From: Hyphomicrobiales bacterium
GTDB lineage: Bacteria; Pseudomonadota; Alphaproteobacteria; Rhizobiales; Rhizobiaceae
Reading direction: 5' to 3'
Assembly (NCBI GenBank): GCA_900472925.1
Contig: UCJU01000006.1
Location: forward strand, 62,001-126,000
Length of the DNA stretch: 64,000 nt
The position numbers were made by a program, and so were the translations under genes. Positions 21,164-29,891 of this stretch are shown one piece after another (position 1 is the first letter of the stretch; each line of letters starts with the position of its first letter). The notes beneath the pieces are model-generated. The model did not search any database. It saw only the letters and a program-made list of their open reading frames with translations, and was not told the DNA's origin.

Positions 21164-21553
21164 ATGGGCTTTGCAGTAATGACGATGACCGAGGCTGCTG
21201 CCTCGCGTGTCAAAGCAATCGTCGAGAATTCCGGTCCTGATGCCAAGGGGCTTCGTGTGGGCATCAAAAAAGGTGGCTGCGCGGGCATGGAGTACACCAT
21301 CGACATGGTGACCGAGCCGTCCGCCAAGGATGATCTCATCGAATTTCAGGATGCCAAAGTCTGGATCGAACCATCGGCCGTGCTCTATCTTCTCGGCACG
21401 CAGATGGATTTCGAGACGACGACGCTGCGCTCCGGTTTTACGTTCACCAACCCCAACCAGACGTCGGCCTGTGGCTGTGGTGAGTCGGTCGAACTGAAGC
21501 CTGCAGATTTGGCAGCGCTTGCGAAACAGCGCCAAGAGGCGGTTGGGGCTTAA
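21164..21553 (+). CDS. sufA: A-type Fe-S carrier SufA/IscA
   Basis: This 129-residue HesB/IscA-family carrier passes Fe-S clusters to apoproteins. It has the three conserved cysteines: one in KGGCAGMEY and two in the CGCGE motif (TSACGCGESVEL). The ATG at 21164 was preferred to an upstream TTG at 21143 because GGAGAG lies 7 bases before it. It is the last gene of the SUF operon, and a palindromic repeat pair follows within 35 bases of its stop. Confidence 0.94.
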   Translation: MGFAVMTMTEAAASRVKAIVENSGPDAKGLRVGIKKGGCAGMEYTIDMVTEPSAKDDLIEFQDAKVWIEPSAVLYLLGTQMDFETTTLRSGFTFTNPNQTSACGCGESVELKPADLAALAKQRQEAVGA

Positions 21554-21586
21554 GGCCCGCAGTGGCAAGGCCAGCACCTTTCACAT

Positions 21587-21616
21587 CGTCATGCTCGGGT
21601 CTGGCCTGAGCAATCT
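21587..21616 (-). repeat. Degenerate palindromic repeat downstream of sufA, left member of a pair
   Basis: This 30-base copy starts CGTCAT and has a 7-bp stem GCTCGGG/CCTGAGC with one G-T pair, in the same orientation as the left copy at the GIY-YIG gene. It pairs head-to-head with the perfect copy 28 bases downstream. Confidence 0.65.
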
Positions 21617-21644
21617 CTTACGTCTCACTCCCTGCAACGTTGGT

Positions 21645-21673
21645 AGATCCTCGGGACAAGCCCGAGGATGACG
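21645..21673 (+). repeat. Palindromic repeat downstream of sufA, right member of a pair
   Basis: It is identical over 29 bases to the right copy at 17284-17312. No GIY-YIG reading frame lies between this copy and its left partner. Confidence 0.9.
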
Positions 21674-21713
21674 GAAAGTGGGCCGTAATCGACTACAAAT
21701 TGCCCCCAGCCGT

Positions 21714-22631
21714 TTAAACTGCTTCCCGCACAGCAATTTCCGCCATGGCCAAGGCCGCTTCGCGCGTCATCGCGGCAGCAATAAACCGCCCGTTGTGACA
21801 GAAGGTTGCGCCTTCTACACCGGATGCCGTCTCCAGATCACCATTCGTCAAACCGGCCCATGCTGCGGGTAGATCTGCGCGCAGTTCGAAACCTTCGTCG
21901 GCGCGGCGGATACCTGTCACGCACCAGTCCTTATCGCGGGGGTGGACGACGAAGAGGAGGTGGTCTGCGCCAGCCTTGATAATGGCCGGGCGAAAGGGCA
22001 TGCCGCGGGAAAGTTCCAGAACGCGGCCTTCCCCTGCGGCCGCGATGGAGCCGAGCACCTGCGTTTCAGCACGCAGTTTCGCAGCCTTTTTCTCGATGCT
22101 GGCTTCGACGAAGCTGCGGGCGATTGCAAGGGCCGCGTGGAATGCGAGATCGTCGGCCTTAGGGTCGTCATTGTCGAAGGTGGGTTTCAGTGTTTCCAGC
22201 AGGGACGGTAGGGTCAGTCCTGCCAGGGGACCTGCGATCGATGGGCTGAGTGCGCCATTATCCGTGAGGTCGATGGGCAGGACGAAGCTCTTGTCAAAAG
22301 ACTGATGGATCGTTTCAATGTGGTCTTCCGGAATGCCATAGACAGCGAGATAGGCATGGCCATAGTGCTTCCAGATCAGTCCGAAGGAGCTATAGGGCTG
22401 ACCATCTTCGCGAAGTGGCGCGCCGCGCTGGTGGTGGTCGAAAATGCGTGTGTCGGCATCATAGGCGCCGCCGACATCGTAGATGATGCGATCTTCGCCG
22501 GGCGTGATCCACTCCGGGGCGCGGCTGCGAACGATCTTCGCCTGCGGGGACAGCCGGGTGAGGATGACGCTGGACAGCAGTTCATCGGCATGGAAGCCAC
22601 CGGAATGGGTGACGAGAAAATCCACTGACAT
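21714..22631 (-). CDS. MYG1 (UPF0160) family protein, probable DHH-type phosphoesterase
   Basis: This 305-residue protein matches the MYG1 family, whose eukaryotic member is a 3'-5' RNA exonuclease of the DHH superfamily. Diagnostic motifs are the N-terminal THSGGFHADE, YDVGGAYD and FDHHQRGAPL, the DHH metal-binding core. The middle segment SSFGLIWKHYG and the C-terminal TFCHNGRFIAA block also fit. It is probably cytoplasmic. Its bacterial role is not established, though an RNA-processing activity is plausible. Confidence 0.88.
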   Translation of the reverse strand: MSVDFLVTHSGGFHADELLSSVILTRLSPQAKIVRSRAPEWITPGEDRIIYDVGGAYDADTRIFDHHQRGAPLREDGQPYSSFGLIWKHYGHAYLAVYGIPEDHIETIHQSFDKSFVLPIDLTDNGALSPSIAGPLAGLTLPSLLETLKPTFDNDDPKADDLAFHAALAIARSFVEASIEKKAAKLRAETQVLGSIAAAGEGRVLELSRGMPFRPAIIKAGADHLLFVVHPRDKDWCVTGIRRADEGFELRADLPAAWAGLTNGDLETASGVEGATFCHNGRFIAAAMTREAALAMAEIAVREAV

Positions 22632-22711
22632 GGGAGGACCGGCCTTATCGTTCAGAGAGAGCGTGATGACCGATCAGATACCGTTTGTCCGCCGACCCCG
22701 CAACCCGCCAA

Positions 22712-23194
22712 TCAGGCGATTGCGGTGATTTCCAGCTCCTGATCGCCAACTTGCACGAGGTCGCCTACCGCCTTGCCCAAAAGGGCGCGGGCGACGGGAG
22801 AGACGTGAGACATCGAGCCTGCCTTCGGGTCCGCTTCGTCTTCTCCAACGATACGAAATGTCTGAACGCGCCCGTCATCCCTCTCGAATGTAACGCTGCT
22901 GCCGAAGGCGACGACATCGTTACTTTCGGGCGCTGGCATCGGTTGGGCCGTGTGCAGTCGCTCGGAGAAATAGCGAAGGTCACGCATGTGCGGTGCGGCC
23001 AGACGTCTGCGCTCGTTGATGTCTTCGATGGCATTTGCCTCATCGAAAGCCTTGCGAGCTTCGTCGACCTGCGCCGCCAATGCTTTCAGCCCGGCCTCGG
23101 TAACAAGGTTGGGGTGCGGGGAGACGGGGCGATCCGGCAGCTGTGTTTCTGCTGCGGTTTCGGCACTCTCTTCTTTGACAAACGCGACGCTCAC
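22712..23194 (-). CDS. GreA/GreB-family transcription factor
   Basis: This 160-residue protein has a coiled-coil-like N-terminal half (about 30-85) and a GreA/GreB C-terminal domain (about 90-158: VVAFGSSVTF, then MSHVSPVARALLGKAVGDLV). It binds RNA polymerase in the style of Gre or Rnk factors. It is probably a second, divergent Gre-like factor rather than the main GreA, since the N-terminal arm is not canonical. The start is GTG at 23194, with AGAGGAG about 7 bases upstream. Confidence 0.8.
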   Translation of the reverse strand: MSVAFVKEESAETAAETQLPDRPVSPHPNLVTEAGLKALAAQVDEARKAFDEANAIEDINERRRLAAPHMRDLRYFSERLHTAQPMPAPESNDVVAFGSSVTFERDDGRVQTFRIVGEDEADPKAGSMSHVSPVARALLGKAVGDLVQVGDQELEITAIA

Positions 23195-23259
23195 TTCAAA
23201 ACTCCTCTTTCATATCTTCCTTATATGGAGAGGGGATGGTGCAATGACAACGGGTAGCG

Positions 23260-24468
23260 TTACTCGTGCCTCAACGCTTCGATAGGGCTCAGACTTGCCG
23301 CCCTTCGTGCCGGGAAGTAGCCGAAGATGACACCGATGGCCGCTGAAAACGCAAAGGCGAGCGCGATGATCGCCGGACTGGTGACGAATGGGACACCGAG
23401 GAAGCTGACGACGCTATAGGCAAGCCCAAGACCGAACAATATGCCTGCGACGCCGCCGAAGGCAGACAACATGACCGCTTCCACCAGAAACTGCGTCAGC
23501 ACCTGCTTTTCAAGCGCACCGATGGCGAGGCGTATGCCTATTTCGCGTGTGCGTTCCGTGACCGATACCAGCATGATGTTCATGATGCCGATGCCGCCGA
23601 CCAGAAGACTGACGGCGGCCACGGCACCGAGAAGGCCGGTCAGCAATGTTGTCGTGCCCGTCATGGCTGATGCGATCTGCGCCATGTCGTTGACGGTAAA
23701 ATCATCATCGCGACCCAGCGCGATGCGACGGCGCTCGCGCAGCAGGTTTTCGATGTCGGACTGGACCTTGGCGGTGGAGACGCCATCCTGCGCCGAAACC
23801 ATGATGCTGGAAATGGTGGTGGTGCCGCCGATTCGCCGTTGATGGATTTTCAGCGGCATGATGATCGTATCGTCCTGATCGTCGCCCAGACCGGACTGCC
23901 CCTTGCGGGCGAGAACGGCGATGACGGGGCAGGAAATATTGCTGACACGGATGGTTTGTCCGACGGGATTTGCCGCGCCGAACAATTCCTGCCGCACTGT
24001 TTCACCGATGATGCAGCCGATCTGGCCGCCGCGATCTTCCGCAGGCAGGAAGGTGCGGCCTTCTGACAGCGTCCAGTCCTGTGTGATCAGATAATCATTG
24101 GTGGTGCCGACGACGCTGGTGGAGTGGTTCTTGCCGCCATAGATCACTGTCGCCGCTGAACTTCTGTTGACGGGTGCGACGGCCCTTATCCCGCTTAGCT
24201 GGTCGCGCATGGCCTGCACATCATGGTCATTGAAGCGCTTGGCTTCCGTGCTGGCACGACCTGGACCGAACTGGCCGGGGCGCACGAACAGCATGTTGGT
24301 GCCAAGACGCGACAGTTCCGATTTCACCTGTGCCGTCGTGCCGTTGCCGATGGTGACCATGGCGATAACGGCGGCTACGCCGATCACCACGCCAAGCACT
24401 GTCAGAAAGGAGCGAAGAATGTTGCGGCTGATGGCGCGCAGCGCGAGGCGCGCGGTTTCAAAAAACAT
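23260..24468 (-). CDS. MacB-like ABC transporter permease
   Basis: This 402-residue permease has one N-terminal transmembrane segment (SFLTVLGVVIGVAAVIAMV, about residues 20-38), a large periplasmic domain and three C-terminal membrane segments. The FtsX-type domain is recognised by VGGIGIMNIMLVSVTERTREIG. It is the permease half of a MacB-like mechanotransmission exporter. The ATG at 24468 begins the conserved [13 protein letters not shown] and overlaps the ATPase gene by 11 bases. Unlike E. coli MacB, ATPase and permease are separate proteins here. Confidence 0.88.
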   Translation of the reverse strand: MFFETARLALRAISRNILRSFLTVLGVVIGVAAVIAMVTIGNGTTAQVKSELSRLGTNMLFVRPGQFGPGRASTEAKRFNDHDVQAMRDQLSGIRAVAPVNRSSAATVIYGGKNHSTSVVGTTNDYLITQDWTLSEGRTFLPAEDRGGQIGCIIGETVRQELFGAANPVGQTIRVSNISCPVIAVLARKGQSGLGDDQDDTIIMPLKIHQRRIGGTTTISSIMVSAQDGVSTAKVQSDIENLLRERRRIALGRDDDFTVNDMAQIASAMTGTTTLLTGLLGAVAAVSLLVGGIGIMNIMLVSVTERTREIGIRLAIGALEKQVLTQFLVEAVMLSAFGGVAGILFGLGLAYSVVSFLGVPFVTSPAIIALAFAFSAAIGVIFGYFPARRAASLSPIEALRHE

Positions 24469-25177
24469 CTGCCGCCTCCTGTGGTTCAGCGGCGCTGTCT
24501 GATTCCAGATGTCCGTCCTTGAAGCGCAGCAGCCGGTTTCCATAGGCCGCAATGTCTTCTTCATGGGTGACCATGACAACCGTGATGCCCTTGTCGCGGT
24601 TGAGCGAGGTGATGAGCTCCATGATCTCCGTGCTGGTCTTGGTGTCCAGATTGCCGGTCGGCTCATCGGCGAGAAGCAAAGCGGGGCGCGTCACGATGGC
24701 GCGGGCGATTGCCACGCGCTGCTGCTGGCCTCCGGAAAGTTCCTGAGTCGTGTGGTGCTCGCGTCCGGCAAGGCCAACCTGCACCAGTGCCTCCAGGGCA
24801 CGAGGACGGCGTTCCGCGGCCTTCATGCCACGATAGATCAAAGGTAACTCAACATTCTCAACGGCGGATGTCCGCGGCAGGAGGTTGAAGCCCTGAAACA
24901 CGAAGCCCAGCATGTGCCGGCGCAACAGCGTCAGTTGCTCGCTTTCAAAGCCGCTCGTTGGAACGCCCTGAAATACGTATTCACCCGATGTCGGCGTATC
25001 CAGGCAACCGATAATGTTCATCGATGTCGATTTTCCGGAGCCGGACGGGCCCATGATCGCGACGAACTCGCCCTCATTGATCGACAGGCTGACGCCATCC
25101 AGCGCCCGGATGGTTGCTTCGCCGACACCATATTGTTTGACGACATTTCGAAATTCGATGAGTGGTTGACCTGTCAT
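24458..25177 (-). CDS. MacB/LolD-like ABC transporter ATP-binding protein
   Basis: This 239-residue ATPase shows Walker [11 protein letters not shown]-loop [11 protein letters not shown], signature [15 protein letters not shown], Walker [13 protein letters not shown] and H-loop [13 protein letters not shown], the MacB/LolD subgroup. It drives the downstream permease. The ATG at 25177 has an AGGCAG upstream; a TTG at 25195 would instead overlap the adaptor stop, so the start is not certain. The middle gene of a three-gene efflux operon. Confidence 0.88.
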   Translation of the reverse strand: MTGQPLIEFRNVVKQYGVGEATIRALDGVSLSINEGEFVAIMGPSGSGKSTSMNIIGCLDTPTSGEYVFQGVPTSGFESEQLTLLRRHMLGFVFQGFNLLPRTSAVENVELPLIYRGMKAAERRPRALEALVQVGLAGREHHTTQELSGGQQQRVAIARAIVTRPALLLADEPTGNLDTKTSTEIMELITSLNRDKGITVVMVTHEEDIAAYGNRLLRFKDGHLESDSAAEPQEAADVF

Positions 25178-25191
25178 GCGTGTTTTCTGCC

Positions 25192-26487
25192 TCAACCGCT
25201 GCGTTGGGTGGCATCGGTGATGACTTGGTCGTCCGGCGAAATGTCTCCCGATTTGATCGCTGTAAACTGGCCATCCGTTGCGCCTGTTTCGACCTGTACG
25301 GCGACGGGTGCGTTATTGCGCAACACCCAGACGCTGCGCTTCGTCGCTTCCTTGTCGTTGCCACCGCCGCGCTGGCGACCCATGCGGGGCGGGCGGAACA
25401 GCCCCATCAACCCGCCGCCCCGTGATGCCTGCTCGCGCGGTGGCGTATAACGAAGAGCAGCATTGGGAACAAGGATTGCGTCTTTCACCTGCTGCACAAC
25501 AATGTTTGCAGTGGCCGTCATGCCGGGGCGCAGCAGCAATTCCGCATTATCCACCGTCAATATACCCTTGTAGGTGACGACGTTGGACACCGTTTCAGAT
25601 GCGAAACGCACGGTCTCGATGGCGGCTGGAAAGCTTCGCTCCGGATAGGCATCCACATTGAAGGTTGCCGTCTGTCCTGTCTCGACCTTGCCCACATCTG
25701 CCTCGTCTATTGCGACCTGCAATTCCATGTGGCGCAGGTCCCCGGCGATGGTGAACAGGACCGGAGCATTAAGCGAAGAGGCGACAGTCGCGCCCGGGTC
25801 CACACTTCGCGTCAGGACAACGCCATCGATGGGTGAGATGATTTTTGCTTTTCCGAGGTTCAATTCCGCCAGACGAAGGTCCGCTTCCGAGGAGAGAACA
25901 GTGGCGCTGTTGACCTGAAGTGTCGCTGCAGCAGCATCGTAGGTGAACTGCGCCACATCCAGATCCTGCTGGCTGGAAACGCGGTTCTGCACCAGTGATC
26001 TCAAACGCTCCATGGAGGATCTGGCAGAACCGAGATCGGCCTGCGACTTCAACACACTCGCCTTGGCGGATGCCAGCTTGGCGCGTGCGCTCTGCACATC
26101 GGCTTCCAGCTTGTTGGTATCAAGCTCAGCCAGCACATCGCCAGATTTGACCGGACTGTTATAGGTCACGTTGACCTTGCGGACTGTGCCCGAAAGCTCA
26201 CTGGATATATCGACCTGGTCCGTCGGTTGAACGGAGCCGGTGGATGTGACGATGACCGAAAGATCGCCTTTCTTCGCGTCCTGCGTGGTATAGGTGTAAG
26301 CGACGCTCGACCCATCAGCGATGTAATAATAACCGCCAGCACCCGCCAGAGCCAGCACCACCGCCGTCATGTACAGCAAGCGACGTGATTTCTTCTTTCC
26401 GGTTTTTGCGGAAACAAGAATGTCGCGCAGATCTGGCTGCGGGGATGGCTTGGTCGATGTGTCGTTATGCTCGTCGGCAGCGTTCAT
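25192..26487 (-). CDS. MacA-like periplasmic adaptor (HlyD/RND membrane-fusion family)
   Basis: This 431-residue membrane-fusion protein has a cytoplasmic N-terminus, one membrane anchor (about residues 40-57), a lipoyl/barrel-sandwich region (VTYNSPVKSGDVLAELD and IISPIDGVVLTRSVDPG), a coiled-coil hairpin between them, and a beta-barrel region. The C-terminal region carries a Gly/Arg-rich loop (PPREQASRGGG, MGRQRGGG). It links the ABC pair to an outer-membrane channel; no TolC-like gene is in the window. First gene of the operon; the ATG at 26487 is preceded by AGGTAAGAG. Confidence 0.88.
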   Translation of the reverse strand: MNAADEHNDTSTKPSPQPDLRDILVSAKTGKKKSRRLLYMTAVVLALAGAGGYYYIADGSSVAYTYTTQDAKKGDLSVIVTSTGSVQPTDQVDISSELSGTVRKVNVTYNSPVKSGDVLAELDTNKLEADVQSARAKLASAKASVLKSQADLGSARSSMERLRSLVQNRVSSQQDLDVAQFTYDAAAATLQVNSATVLSSEADLRLAELNLGKAKIISPIDGVVLTRSVDPGATVASSLNAPVLFTIAGDLRHMELQVAIDEADVGKVETGQTATFNVDAYPERSFPAAIETVRFASETVSNVVTYKGILTVDNAELLLRPGMTATANIVVQQVKDAILVPNAALRYTPPREQASRGGGLMGLFRPPRMGRQRGGGNDKEATKRSVWVLRNNAPVAVQVETGATDGQFTAIKSGDISPDDQVITDATQRSG

Positions 26488-26756
26488 TCTCTTACCTATC
26501 AAGACAATGCCGTGGCTCGTCTGGCAAAAGCATAAAGTTTGCAAGCCATTAAGGTTTTCAGCATTGGGTCCGTCTGTCCCGTCCGGCTTCGCATAGCTTT
26601 GCGGCAGGGTGAAGTGAAAACTTCGTAATCTGGTCTTGAGGCAATGTTTTGAACGGTTTGGCCCGGAACAGGCCGCTTGTTAAAAAAAACAAAAGAAAGG
26701 TGATTTTACCTGTTGCAGGGCAGGGGTGAACCGTGTATCTCCCCATCATCGAAAGA

Positions 26757-26833
<77 letters not shown>

Positions 26834-26923
26834 TTCTTTTTTAATGTAATTTCTTAAAACGCTAGGAAGTTATTGATCTTCCCGCACCTTTGTCCGAACG
26901 ACCCTTACAAAGCGGGTTCGGAC

Positions 26924-27307
26924 ATGACAAAAAACAAGACACGTAAACTCCCGCAGTATGTTCATTTCATCGACGGCCGCTATTGCATTCGTGTGCCGAT
27001 CAAGCTTGAGCTACCGCCCGTATCTCGGCGGCGAACACCAGCTGTATCATGCGCTCGGTGGCGATCTTCGCACGGCCAAAGAAAACGCCATTATCATGTC
27101 GCGGTCTTCAAAGAAGAGCTTCGCAAGGCGGCTGAAGCCTACCAGCGCGACACCGGGAATCAGTTTGCCGTTGTCAGCGACCCGATAGACCCGGCTAAAC
27201 TCATGGTGCGCCAGTATCGCAGCATGATCGAATTTGACGACAGTATGCGGAACGCCGACCACCGGTATTCCCGGCACGGCTATGGTGAGCCGCTGAAGTT
27301 AGACTAG
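26924..27307 (+). pseudogene. Remnant of a tyrosine-type phage integrase (N-terminal part only)
   Basis: Translation from ATG 26924 gives MTKNKTRKLPQYVHFIDGR, an N-terminus like rhizobial tRNA-targeting integrases. The expected continuation (RPYLGGEHQLYHALGGDLR) is in a different frame from about 27015, and the frame returns near 27090 with HYHVAVFKEELRKAAEAYQ. Two compensating frameshifts about 70 bases apart are therefore inferred. The catalytic domain with the Arg/His/Tyr residues is absent, as the remnant ends after about 128 codons. Its position next to tRNA-Pro supports an integrase origin. Confidence 0.65.
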
Positions 27308-27331
27308 CCCGCCGATTTTAGCCGACGGGCT
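27306..27331. terminator. Hairpin between the integrase remnant and the YaaC gene
   Basis: AGCCCGCCG and CGACGGGCT form a 9-bp stem with one mismatch and an 8-base loop, followed by TTTAAT. It lies between two convergent reading frames and could terminate transcription from either side. Confidence 0.55.
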
Positions 27332-28354
27332 TTAATCCACATGCCAACGAGGCTCTTTTATGAAGTCTGCAGCGAGAGATGGAAAAACGCTTTCAATGTG
27401 ATCGACCGAAGTTAGCAGCGTGGGCAGTGCTGCATCTGCAAAGTGTCCATGCACAAGTGCTGTCCACTGCATTGGATAGTATCTAACGATCATTCCTAAT
27501 ATGAAAGCAACGACGAATAGGGTTGAAATTTGGGAAAGGTTTTCCGCGTCCGGATAACGTTGAATCATCCACATGTCTGGGATTCCGAAGGCTCCGGGTT
27601 TATCAGTTATCCCCGGCATCTTTTCTACGGAATTTGGTCCAACAACGTAGATAAAGCTGTCATCATGTTTAGTAACGGAAAAGCCCGACTGCAAACACAG
27701 CTGGGATGCTACCTCAAAGGTCATGGGCGATCTGTTGTGGAGTCGGAATTGTAAGGTTCCATCGCTCTCCGATTTGAATGTCTCGATTTGCGCAGAAGCA
27801 ATTATGCGTCTCCATAGGAACTGATGGTGGTGCAGTTGCGGTATGCGGGCGAGAAGGTCGCCAAGTCCATATTTGGTCCCGGATCTCGGCTCGACTCCAG
27901 GCAAGATGAAATTTACCCCTGAACTGTTGTGGTGAAGCAGCGATTTATGCTTTGTCGCTCTCGAAAGCGCGTGGAAGCTTCCGTTGCCATTGACGCTCAC
28001 CGAGAGTTTGCCAAAATCCGGGTTATCTTCACTCAATGCGCCGCGCCAATCATCCACCGACAAACCATGAGAAGCTTCGAGCGCATTTTCTCGAAGTCCT
28101 CTAGTCAGCAGTAAAGTCAATGCTCGAGATAAACTGGCGACCCCGTAGTAAAGCAATAACGGCTTAACAGTGACGTCAGATGCAGCTGCGGCTAAAAAGT
28201 AAGCTCGCCCGTGCGCGAAGGATGCTGCTATCTCTCTAGAATGACGAGTATTGGCCTCGCGGCCATGACGTTTTTTGTATTCCGTCTTGACCAGTTCGAA
28301 TGACTGATACGTCAAGAGGAAATCCCAACTGTCCTGTGATCGGCTAAAACCCAT
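27332..28354 (-). CDS. YaaC-family protein in the tRNA-Pro island
   Basis: This 340-residue protein resembles the Bacillus YaaC family. Supporting features are an N-terminal SWDFLLTYQS, a RAYFLAAAASDVTVKPLLLYYGVASLSRAL block, and a C-terminal MIVRYYPMQWTALVHG. The biochemical function of YaaC is unknown. The gene has a weak ribosome binding site (GCGGGG about 5 bases upstream). It lies 140 bases downstream of the other cargo gene on the same strand, so they may be co-transcribed. Assignment to YaaC is from memory of the motif pattern; a defence role is only inference from its island setting. Confidence 0.6.
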   Translation of the reverse strand: MGFSRSQDSWDFLLTYQSFELVKTEYKKRHGREANTRHSREIAASFAHGRAYFLAAAASDVTVKPLLLYYGVASLSRALTLLLTRGLRENALEASHGLSVDDWRGALSEDNPDFGKLSVSVNGNGSFHALSRATKHKSLLHHNSSGVNFILPGVEPRSGTKYGLGDLLARIPQLHHHQFLWRRIIASAQIETFKSESDGTLQFRLHNRSPMTFEVASQLCLQSGFSVTKHDDSFIYVVGPNSVEKMPGITDKPGAFGIPDMWMIQRYPDAENLSQISTLFVVAFILGMIVRYYPMQWTALVHGHFADAALPTLLTSVDHIESVFPSLAADFIKEPRWHVD

Positions 28355-28494
28355 TTTACCCCGCTCGCTAAACTAACCAGTGGTCTCGATTGGATCAGTG
28401 CACCGCATACCACTTGAACAGTTTTCGAAAAATTCCTGCTCCGAAATTGAGCGTCCAGATCGGCAACACAATCCAAGCGAGATAATCTTAAACT

Positions 28495-29343
28495 CTAGCG
28501 CTGCAACTTCCTCAATCGCCAGAACAGATAATAGGGGCTGTCTGCATAAGATTCCGCCTTATCCTTATCCGCTAGCCAGTCACGAGCGAATAGACCTAAT
28601 CCGCCAGCACCCGCGACAGATGTGACAGCGGCAAGTGGCCCGCCGGTAAAGAATGCGACAAGTGAGACCGTTGCCGCACCTACACCCGCGACGCCTTGCT
28701 TTAGTATTTTCGATCTGGCCAGCACACGAAAGCGGCGTTCCAGATTGTCCAGTTCTGGACGAAGCACCTCGTTGATAACCTTACTCGCCGTCATGTTTCC
28801 GGCATTTGCCTCTTTCACGACTTTTTGCATAGCCACCCGCGCTTTTGCTAAATGCAATTCCTCGTCTTCCAATACTCTCGCAAGATCATGAAACCCCACG
28901 CCGCTAAGATATGGAAGAACGATTTCGAAGAGTTTGACTTGATCTTTTGCGTCACCGGTGTCGGCTTGTCGCACAGGCAACGTCAGGCCCTCGAGATCTA
29001 GACTTTCACTGGACCAGTGATCGAATGGGCTCGCTTCATCAATGCCAAGCATTTCCCACTTTTCCCGCCCCACCGGGGTTGGCTTGGAAAGTAGCAGGGT
29101 GCGGTGAGGACGCAGCAAAGCACGCCCGCGAAGCAATAACGGCGCCAAAGTGTCTACCACTCTATAGACGGCGGGATGGTCGGCGTGAACGAAAGCTGGG
29201 ACTCCCTGTACCGCGCCGTCTAAACCCTGAAGGTGCTTAACGCGCTCCGTCGCCAACGAAATCTGAAAATTCTCTCCAAATACGTCCTGTCGTTTTTCAG
29301 GTTCTGTGAAGATGTTCATCGTCATCTGCTTGCCCGGTTTCAT
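28495..29343 (-). CDS. Unrecognised island protein with C-terminal hydrophobic segment
   Basis: This 282-residue protein matches no family I recognise. Residues 1-210 look soluble and helical, with charged stretches (DLARVLEDEELHLAKARVAM). Residues about 215-250 are hydrophobic and Gly/Ala-rich (two probable membrane passes), and the tail ends SPYYLFWRLRKLQR. The frame stays open upstream to about 29469 and encodes a protein-like stretch (EQLALKLSGLKTDIDVGYD), but has no ATG, GTG or TTG. Either the start is at 29343 or the 5' end was lost to a frameshift. Confidence 0.5.
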   Translation of the reverse strand: MKPGKQMTMNIFTEPEKRQDVFGENFQISLATERVKHLQGLDGAVQGVPAFVHADHPAVYRVVDTLAPLLLRGRALLRPHRTLLLSKPTPVGREKWEMLGIDEASPFDHWSSESLDLEGLTLPVRQADTGDAKDQVKLFEIVLPYLSGVGFHDLARVLEDEELHLAKARVAMQKVVKEANAGNMTASKVINEVLRPELDNLERRFRVLARSKILKQGVAGVGAATVSLVAFFTGGPLAAVTSVAGAGGLGLFARDWLADKDKAESYADSPYYLFWRLRKLQR

Positions 29344-29764
29344 GGCAAATGTGAAAACGTCATTAGTGAGAGCGGCGAACCTTACTAGGTCTAAGCTGGT
29401 TTCATCATATCCTACGTCTATATCAGTCTTGAGGCCGGAAAGCTTGAGAGCGAGTTGTTCAGCGATATGAATTCACTTTCATACGACTTCAGAAACTTCT
29501 TCGCGCCTTTTCTGTTTGCGAGAAGCAATTTTCGGCCAGTCTTTTCAAATCTCAATTTTTGTTCCCCACCTCTTTTAGTTGCGTCGTTCTTACAACTGTT
29601 AACGGATCGTCACCGCCGCCGACAAGAGTTATATGAGCCACAAAAAAAGAGATTGATTTCGCCACTGAAATCGAGCAGAAAAGAAACGTTCGTTACAAAG
29701 AAGAGCGCATTGCAAACTTACAAAACGCTGGAAATAAGCGTTGAAATTCAAAGACATAGTCGAT
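29344..29764. other. AT-rich non-annotated stretch at the distal end of the island
   Basis: No gene with a normal start is seen in these 421 bases. On the minus strand, 29344-29469 remains open in frame with the downstream gene. A second minus-strand frame is open between about 29620 and 29420 and includes a TTG near 29557 followed by RFEKTGRKLLLANRKG. Joining the two frames near 29465 would give one continuous protein start. The rest is A-rich without clear features. Confidence 0.4.
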
Positions 29765-29783
29765 TTCGAATCTCTCCACTCCG
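29765..29783 (+). repeat. Attachment-site repeat, distal copy of the tRNA-Pro 3' end
   Basis: It is an exact 19-base copy of 26811-26829 with no tRNA structure around it, marking the far boundary of the island. Confidence 0.85.
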
Positions 29784-29891
29784 GCAGCTTTCGGAAGTCC
29801 AGTTTTTACAACGACTTCCACAATTCCATTAAAATATTGAGTGAACAGAAAAGCCGGTTGCTAACGGATTCGTGCGTCTAGCGTTCGGCTT

